From: JAUASV01 sp047605685
Lineage (GTDB): Bacteria > Actinomycetota > Actinomycetes > Actinomycetales > Microbacteriaceae
Assembly (NCBI GenBank): GCA_047605685.1
Contig: JASGFF010000027.1
Span: 1-34,740, forward strand
DNA: 34,740 nt
Reading direction: 5' to 3'
Part shown: positions 30,735 through 34,740 of the stretch, piece by piece
Layout: each line of letters begins with the position of its first letter
Numbering within the stretch: position 1 is the stretch's first letter
Made by a program: the position numbers and the translations under genes
The notes under the pieces: model-generated
What the model was told of the DNA's origin: nothing
The model's input: the letters and a program-made list of their open reading frames with translations, nothing else
Databases searched by the model: none

Positions 30735-31904
30735 ATGAGACACAGCATCCGGCGCGGTCTCGCCCTCGCGGGCGTCACCGCCACCGCTCTCGCCCTCGCG
30801 GCCTGCTCCTCCTCGGACGGCGACGGCACCTCGTCGAGCTCGGAGGACTTCGACCCCATCACCGACATCACGCTGCAGCTGCAGTGGCTGCCCCAGTCGC
30901 AGTTCGCCGGCTATTACGTGGCCCTCGACCAGGGCTACTTCGAGGATGAGGGCTTCGACAGCGTCGACATCGTCCCCTCCGGCGGCGACATCGTGCCCCA
31001 GGACGCCCTCGTGGCCGGCGACGCCGACTTCGCCGTCGCCTGGGTGCCGAAGGTGCTCGGCACTCTCGAGACCGAGGGGGTGGAGCTCACCGACATCGCC
31101 CAGGTGTTCCAGGAGTCCGGCACCTACCAGGTCTCCTGGGCCGACAGCGGCATCGACTCGGTGGCCGACTTCGAGGGCAAGACGATCGGCTCCTGGGGCT
31201 ACGGCAACGAGTGGGAGATCTTCGCCGCCATGGCCGCCGAGGGGCTCGACTCGACGACGGTCTCGATCACCACGCAGGACTTCACCATGAACGCCCTGCT
31301 CGACCACGACATCGACGCGGCCCAGGCCATGTCGTACAACGAGTGGGCGCTGCTGCTCGAGACGATCAACCCCGACACCGGCGAGCTCTACCAGCCGAGC
31401 GACTTCAACGTCGTGAAGTACCAGGACACCGAGGGCGCCATGCTCCAGGACGCGATCTGGGCCGACACGGAGCGGCTGGAGGACGACCCGGCCTACGCCG
31501 ACGCCGCCGTGCGCTTCCTTAAGGCGGTGACGAAGGGCTGGGTGTACGCCCGTGACAACCCGGAGGAGGCGGCATCCATCACCTATGACGCCGCCGTCAA
31601 CGCCGAGACCGCCTACCCCGTGGGCCCCACGCACCAGCTCTGGCAGATGAACGAGGTGAACAAGCTCATCTGGACCGGCGGCGACTTCGGGGTCGTGGAC
31701 GAGGACGCCTGGGACAAGACGGTCGCGGGCGCGCTCTCGGCCGTCAACCAGGACGGCCTGAACCTGATCACCGAGGAGCCGGCCGATTCGGCGTACTCGA
31801 ACGAGTACATCGATCAGGCGCTCTCCGAGCTCGAGGACGAGGGCGTGGACGTGTCGGGCAGCTACACGCCGCTCGACGTCACCCTCACCGAGGGCGGCCA
31901 GTAG
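30735..31904 (+). CDS. NMT1/THI5-like substrate-binding lipoprotein
   Basis: The 389-aa protein captures substrate outside the cell. A signal peptide ends in lipobox LAAC with Cys24, followed by a Ser/Asp-rich linker. The mature start LQLQWLPQSQFAGYYVALDQGYFEDEGF near 53-80 is the hallmark of NMT1/THI5-like binding proteins (pyrimidine precursor, riboflavin and nitrogen heterocycle uptake). VAGDADFAVAWVPKVL and WGYGNEWEIFAAM line the likely ligand cleft. Thiamine-precursor (HMP) uptake is possible by family alone, but the catabolic operon points to a pyrimidine, hydantoin or ureide. GAAAGGA lies 7 nt before ATG. It is separated from the second permease gene by 66 bp with CACCA-rich repeats, and a strong terminator follows. 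Confidence 0.88.
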   Translation: MRHSIRRGLALAGVTATALALAACSSSDGDGTSSSSEDFDPITDITLQLQWLPQSQFAGYYVALDQGYFEDEGFDSVDIVPSGGDIVPQDALVAGDADFAVAWVPKVLGTLETEGVELTDIAQVFQESGTYQVSWADSGIDSVADFEGKTIGSWGYGNEWEIFAAMAAEGLDSTTVSITTQDFTMNALLDHDIDAAQAMSYNEWALLLETINPDTGELYQPSDFNVVKYQDTEGAMLQDAIWADTERLEDDPAYADAAVRFLKAVTKGWVYARDNPEEAASITYDAAVNAETAYPVGPTHQLWQMNEVNKLIWTGGDFGVVDEDAWDKTVAGALSAVNQDGLNLITEEPADSAYSNEYIDQALSELEDEGVDVSGSYTPLDVTLTEGGQ

Positions 31905-31927
31905 CAGGGCGGCCAGCAGCAGCGCCG

Positions 31928-31970
31928 GTGCCGGCCGGGGATGCCACGAGCGGCAGGCCCCGGCCGGTAC
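31928..31970 (+). terminator. Strong terminator hairpin of the catabolic operon
   Basis: CCGGCCGGGG (31931-31940) pairs with CCCCGGCCGG (31958-31967). The stem extends three more pairs outward, one of them G-U, and an inner TGCC/GGCA pairing closes part of the loop. It starts 24 bp after the binding-protein stop. No T-tract follows, which is usual at this GC content. Confidence 0.75.
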
Positions 31971-31976
31971 GGTGCG

Positions 31977-32041
31977 TCCCGGCTGTGCGTCTCGGTCGTG
32001 CGTCCCGGTCGTGCGCTCCGGTCGTGCGCTCCGGCAGCGCA
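31977..32041 (+). repeat. 13-bp tandem repeats upstream of DUF177
   Basis: Four to five units of TCCCGGTCGTGCG type at 31977, 31990, 32003, 32016 and (degenerate) 32029 fill the space between the terminator and the DUF177 promoter. Confidence 0.85.
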
Positions 32042-32048
32042 ACGCGCC

Positions 32049-32054
32049 TAGAAT
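32049..32054 (+). promoter_or_regulatory. -10 box of the DUF177-rpmF unit (leaderless type)
   Basis: TAGAAT is the best -10 match in the window. It ends 8 nt before the GTG at 32063, so transcription should begin at or next to the start codon. Confidence 0.65.
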
Positions 32055-32062
32055 CGTCAGCC

Positions 32063-32611
32063 GTGCCCGCATCCGCCCGCCCCTATGCCGTGAGCGTCGC
32101 CGCCCTGATGCGCCGGCCCGGCGACTGCCGGGAGCTCAGCCTCGAGGCCGTCGAGCCGGACGGCTACGGCAACCCGCTCATCGGCGTGAGGGCCGGCACG
32201 AGCGTGCGCCTCGATGTGAGGCTCGAGTCGCTGCACGAGGGCATCCTCGCCTCCGTCGTCGCCGAGGTCGTCGCCGAGGGGGAGTGCAGCCGCTGTCTCG
32301 ATGCGGTGCGGCTGCCGGTGCGGGTCGAGATCCAGGAGCTTTTCGCGTACCATGAGGACGAAGCCTTCGACTCTCTCGTGGCCGACGAGTCCGTCGACCT
32401 CGAGCCGATCGTCAGGGATGCGGTGGTGATGGCACTGCCGTTCCAGCCGGTCTGCCGGCCGGACTGCCCCGGACTCGACCCCGAGACCGGTGAGCGGCTG
32501 GCCGATCATCCGGGCCGGGCGCCTCGCGAGGCTCTCGATCCGCGATGGGCGGCGCTCGAGGGCTTCGGGCTGGAGCCCCCAGCGCACAAGACCACCGGCG
32601 ACGAGAGCTGA
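32063..32611 (+). CDS. DUF177 / YceD family protein
   Basis: The 182-aa protein belongs to the YceD family encoded immediately before rpmF in most bacteria and linked to 23S rRNA accumulation in E. coli and plants. The core is GVRAGTSVRLDVRLESLHEGILASVVAEVVAEGECSRCLDAVRLPVRVEIQELF near 46-98. The second conserved block reads VCRPDCPGLDPETGERL near 131-147. The CxxC pair in ECSRC and the CxxxC pair in VCRPDC are present, but the later Cys pair of the CPGLCxxCG form is replaced by D and T, a variant I associate with Micrococcales. GTG 32063 is preferred because of the TAGAAT box; the frame is open further upstream, but that part is repeat DNA. Confidence 0.87.
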   Translation: MPASARPYAVSVAALMRRPGDCRELSLEAVEPDGYGNPLIGVRAGTSVRLDVRLESLHEGILASVVAEVVAEGECSRCLDAVRLPVRVEIQELFAYHEDEAFDSLVADESVDLEPIVRDAVVMALPFQPVCRPDCPGLDPETGERLADHPGRAPREALDPRWAALEGFGLEPPAHKTTGDES

Positions 32612-32652
32612 TCGCGGCGCCGAGCCAGAAGGACCAGAAGGAAGAGACAACC

Positions 32653-32856
32653 ATGGCCGTCCCGAAGCGCAAGATGTCGCGCGCCTCCACCCGCGCCCGC
32701 CGCGCGCAGTGGAAGGCAGACGCCCCCACGCTCGTGAAGTCCGTCGTGAACGGCAAGACCGTCTACTCGCTGCCCCACCGCGCGCACGTCGTCGAGGACT
32801 CGGCCGGCACCGCGCTGTACCTCGAGTACAAGGGCCGCAAGGTCGCCGACGTCTGA
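32653..32856 (+). CDS. rpmF: 50S ribosomal protein L32
   Basis: The 67-aa protein is a component of the large ribosomal subunit near the exit-tunnel region. The start MAVPKRKMSRASTRARRAQWKA is the L32 signature, followed by SLPHRAHVVEDSAGTALYLEYKGRKVADV. It lacks the zinc-binding Cys pairs of the other L32 form, as is usual in high-GC actinobacteria. AAGGAAG lies about 9 nt before the ATG. It is 41 bp after DUF177 and probably cotranscribed with it. Confidence 0.97.
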   Translation: MAVPKRKMSRASTRARRAQWKADAPTLVKSVVNGKTVYSLPHRAHVVEDSAGTALYLEYKGRKVADV

Positions 32857-32947
32857 TCCGCCGCGCGGGTCGAACCCCCACCGGCCACGGCGGGTCGAGG
32901 CCCCACGGGCAAGGGCGGGGGCTCGTCGTGCCCCGGCTGGCGAAGCG

Positions 32948-33631
32948 ATGAGCGACCCGGACGAGCTCGCCGACCGGCTCGGCGTCCGCATCGGCGAGGA
33001 GTTGCTGAACCTCGCGCTCACCCACCGCTCCTACTCCTACGAGAACGGCGGGGTGGCGCACAACGAGCGCCTGGAGTTCCTCGGCGACGCGATCCTCGGC
33101 CAGGCCGTCACCGTGATGCTCTACACCGAGTTCCCCTTCCTCGACGAGGGCGAGCTCGCCAAGCGCCGCGCCGCCCTGGTCTCCACCGTCGCGCTCGCCG
33201 AGGTGGCCCGCCGCATCGGCATCGGCGCCTTCCTGCGGCTCGGCCGCGGCGAGGAGCTCACCGGCGGCCGGGACAAGTCCTCGATCCTCGCCGACAGCGT
33301 CGAGGCGGTCATCGGTGCCGCCTACCTCTCCCGCGGCGGCGACGCGGCCACGGCGCTCGTGCTGCGCCTCATCCGTCCCCTCACCGAGGACCCGGCCCGC
33401 TTCGGCGCGGCCATGGACCCCAAGACCAGCCTGCAGGAGCTCGCCGCCGCCCGCGGGCTGCCGGCGCCGAGCTACGCGCTGAGCGACACCGGCCCCGACC
33501 ACCTCAAGCGCTTCACCGCCGTCGTGAGCCTCGGCGAGGCGCTGAGCGCAACCGGGCAGGGCACGAGCAAGAAGCAGGCCGAGATGGCCGCGGCGCTCTC
33601 CGCCTGGACCGCGCTGCACGAGCAGGGCTGA
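32948..33631 (+). CDS. rnc: Ribonuclease III
   Basis: RNase III cuts double-stranded RNA, including pre-rRNA. The 227-aa protein has the catalytic signature NERLEFLGDAILG with E43 and D47, the second metal-binding pair D116 and E119 in DSVEAVIGAAYL, and a C-terminal double-stranded-RNA-binding domain (about 157-225: DPKTSLQELAAARGLPAPSYAL, FTAVVSLGE, GQGTSKKQAEMAAALSAW). Length and motifs are normal. The 91 bp before it hold two copies of a GCGGGTCGA-containing stretch and no gene. Two bases separate its stop from mutM. Confidence 0.96.
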   Translation: MSDPDELADRLGVRIGEELLNLALTHRSYSYENGGVAHNERLEFLGDAILGQAVTVMLYTEFPFLDEGELAKRRAALVSTVALAEVARRIGIGAFLRLGRGEELTGGRDKSSILADSVEAVIGAAYLSRGGDAATALVLRLIRPLTEDPARFGAAMDPKTSLQELAAARGLPAPSYALSDTGPDHLKRFTAVVSLGEALSATGQGTSKKQAEMAAALSAWTALHEQG

Positions 33632-33633
33632 GG

Positions 33634-34512
33634 ATGCCCGAGCTGCCCGAGGTCGAGGTGGTGCGCTCCGGTCTCGCCCCCGCCCTCGACGGCGCGACGG
33701 TCACCGCCGTCGAAGTGCTCGACGCCCGCTCGCTGCGCCGGCACGACGGCCCGGTCGAGGACTTCGTCCACCGGCTGGTCGGCGCCGGCACGGGCGTGCC
33801 GGAGCGCCGCGGCAAGTTCATCTGGGTGCCGCTCGACCCGCCCGGTGAGAGCGCGCTCGCGATCCACCTCGGCATGAGCGGCCAGGTGCTGCTGCGCCCG
33901 CCGGACGTCGCGGACGCGCGCACCCGCGTCCGCCTCGACATCCGGCATCCGGTCCACGGCCCGCTGCGGATCAACTTCGTCGACCAGCGCATCTTCGGCT
34001 CGATGGCGCTCGTGCCGCTCGTCGCGGCCGCCGACCACCCCGGCCAGCGCATCCCGGCGCACGTGACCCACATCGCCCGCGACCCGATCGACCCGCTGTT
34101 CGACGAGGGGGCGTTCCTCGACGCCCTGGCCCGCAGCGGCTCGGGGATCAAGCGCGTGCTGCTGAACCAGGGCGTGATCTCCGGCATCGGCAACATCTAC
34201 GCCGACGAGGCGCTCTGGCGGGCCCGGCTGCACTACGACACCCCGGCGGCCTCGCTGTCGCGGCGCGAGGCGGCGGCGCTGCTGGCCCAGGTGCGCGCCG
34301 TGCTCGCCCGGGCGCTCGACGAGGGCGGCACGAGCTTCGACGCGCAGTACGTCAACGTCAACGGGGCGTCCGGCTACTTCGCGCACTCGCTGAACGCCTA
34401 CGGCCGGCAGGGCCGCCCGTGCCCGCGCTGCGGCACCGCCATCGTCCGCGAGCCGTTCATGAACCGCGGCTCCCACCGCTGCCCGCGCTGCCAGCGGCTC
34501 GCGCCCCGGTGA
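33634..34512 (+). CDS. mutM: Formamidopyrimidine-DNA glycosylase (Fpg/MutM)
   Basis: MutM removes 8-oxoguanine and formamidopyrimidines and nicks the DNA at the site. After Met removal the N-terminal Pro is the nucleophile: MPELPEVEVVRSGL with catalytic Glu3. K61 in RRGKFIWVPL, HLGMSGQVLL near 78-87 and NQGVISGIGNIYADEALWRARLH near 180-203 (the helix-two-turn-helix region) follow. A C-terminal zinc finger, CPRCG...RCPRC near 264-288, carries the phosphate-binding Arg. The protein has 292 aa. It starts 2 nt after the rnc stop, the usual coupled order in actinobacteria. Confidence 0.96.
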   Translation: MPELPEVEVVRSGLAPALDGATVTAVEVLDARSLRRHDGPVEDFVHRLVGAGTGVPERRGKFIWVPLDPPGESALAIHLGMSGQVLLRPPDVADARTRVRLDIRHPVHGPLRINFVDQRIFGSMALVPLVAAADHPGQRIPAHVTHIARDPIDPLFDEGAFLDALARSGSGIKRVLLNQGVISGIGNIYADEALWRARLHYDTPAASLSRREAAALLAQVRAVLARALDEGGTSFDAQYVNVNGASGYFAHSLNAYGRQGRPCPRCGTAIVREPFMNRGSHRCPRCQRLAPR

Positions 34513-34740
34513 CGGCGCCCGCGCTGCGGACCGCCCGGTTCAGTCCCAATTGGGACGTTTCGGTCGCCCGGAGTTGCAATTCGCGACGTCTCGGTCGAAC
34601 GGTCCATCGGTCGAACGGTCCATCGGTCCCAATTGGGACGTTTCGGTCGCGCGGGGTTGTAATTCGGGACGGATCGCCGAGGGCCGCCGCCGAGGGCCGC
34701 CGCCGAGGGCCGCCGCTGAGGGCCGCCGTCGAGGGCCGCC
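34513..34740. repeat. Repeat block after mutM (palindromic copies B and C, plus tandem repeats)
   Basis: Two copies of the dispersed repeat start with GTCCCAATTGGGAC at 34543-34556 and 34626-34639, each followed by GTTTCGGTCGC and, about 20 bp on, an AATTCG(C/G)GAC half-site. Between them a 16-bp unit TCGGTCGAACGGTCCA is repeated at 34591 and 34607. From 34679 to the window end a 13-bp unit GAGGGCCGCCGCC repeats at least 4.8 times and is cut by the edge. No gene is seen. Confidence 0.85.

Noticed and set aside
30735..31904. Thiamine-precursor (HMP) binding protein and TPP riboswitch
   Set aside because: The family includes HMP binders, but no TPP riboswitch or thiamine synthesis gene is nearby, and the operon is catabolic.
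29844..32072. 742-aa open frame on the minus strand
   Set aside because: It is antisense to the transporter permease and binding-protein genes, with no recognisable domain or start signal.

Overview
This is a GC-rich chromosomal window, roughly 72-75% GC by eye. It comes from an actinobacterium, most likely a member of the Microbacteriaceae (Micrococcales). The grounds are the thiL / DUF3515 / rsmD / recG / coaD / DUF177 / rpmF / rnc / mutM backbone, the many genes whose -10 box lies 6-8 nt before the start codon (leaderless type), coenzyme F420 genes, and codon use. I cannot name the genus. No rRNA, tRNA, transposase, integrase or CRISPR array is visible.

Layout. (1) 1-5064: housekeeping genes thiL (-), a DUF3515 lipoprotein (+), rsmD (-) and recG (+), with repeat-rich intergenic DNA. 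(2) 5148-8100: three overlapping genes of a cell-surface glycan locus (RgpF-like protein, short coiled-coil protein, WbsX-like protein). (3) coaD (+) facing an exported SurE-type nucleotidase (-). (4) 9760-21022: the main glycan locus. It holds a WbdD-like methyltransferase/kinase-like/coiled-coil protein, a two-domain GT2, a YfhO-type GT-C membrane protein (-), a polyprenyl-phosphate-sugar-synthase-like GT2, a fusion of a flippase-like membrane domain with a GT4, and two tandem GDP-mannose 4,6-dehydratase paralogues (-). (5) 21142-22780: cofE and cofC for F420 synthesis, followed by a decayed moxR fragment. (6) 23166-31904: a divergent MocR-type regulator and a seven-gene operon (beta-ureidopropionase, dihydropyrimidinase, F420-type luciferase-like oxidoreductase, NitT/TauT-type ABC importer with NMT1/THI5-like binding protein), ending at a strong hairpin. 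(7) 32063-34512: DUF177, rpmF, rnc and mutM, then repeat DNA to the window end.

How it fits together. The backbone genes are normally close neighbours in actinobacteria. Here about 3 kb of glycan genes lie between recG and coaD, and about 23 kb of accessory genes lie between coaD and DUF177. The glycan genes plausibly build and lengthen a 6-deoxyhexose-containing surface polymer. GMD-type enzymes would supply the nucleotide sugar, GT2/GT4/RgpF-like enzymes would assemble it, the WbdD-like protein would cap or measure it, and the YfhO/GT2 pair would decorate it outside the membrane. The catabolic operon imports a pyrimidine-, hydantoin- or ureide-like compound and opens and hydrolyses it. No dihydropyrimidine dehydrogenase is present; an F420-type oxidoreductase is in the operon instead, close to two F420 biosynthesis genes. 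Two near-identical 28-bp boxes in the mocR/operon divergent region are the likely operators.

A cross-cutting feature is the abundance of short tandem repeats. Inside genes their units are multiples of three (12, 15, 18 and 33 bp) and sit in poorly conserved loops. Between genes the units are 13, 14, 16, 18 or 25 bp. A separate dispersed repeat, built on the palindrome GTCCCAATTGGGAC, occurs three times near the two ends of the window.
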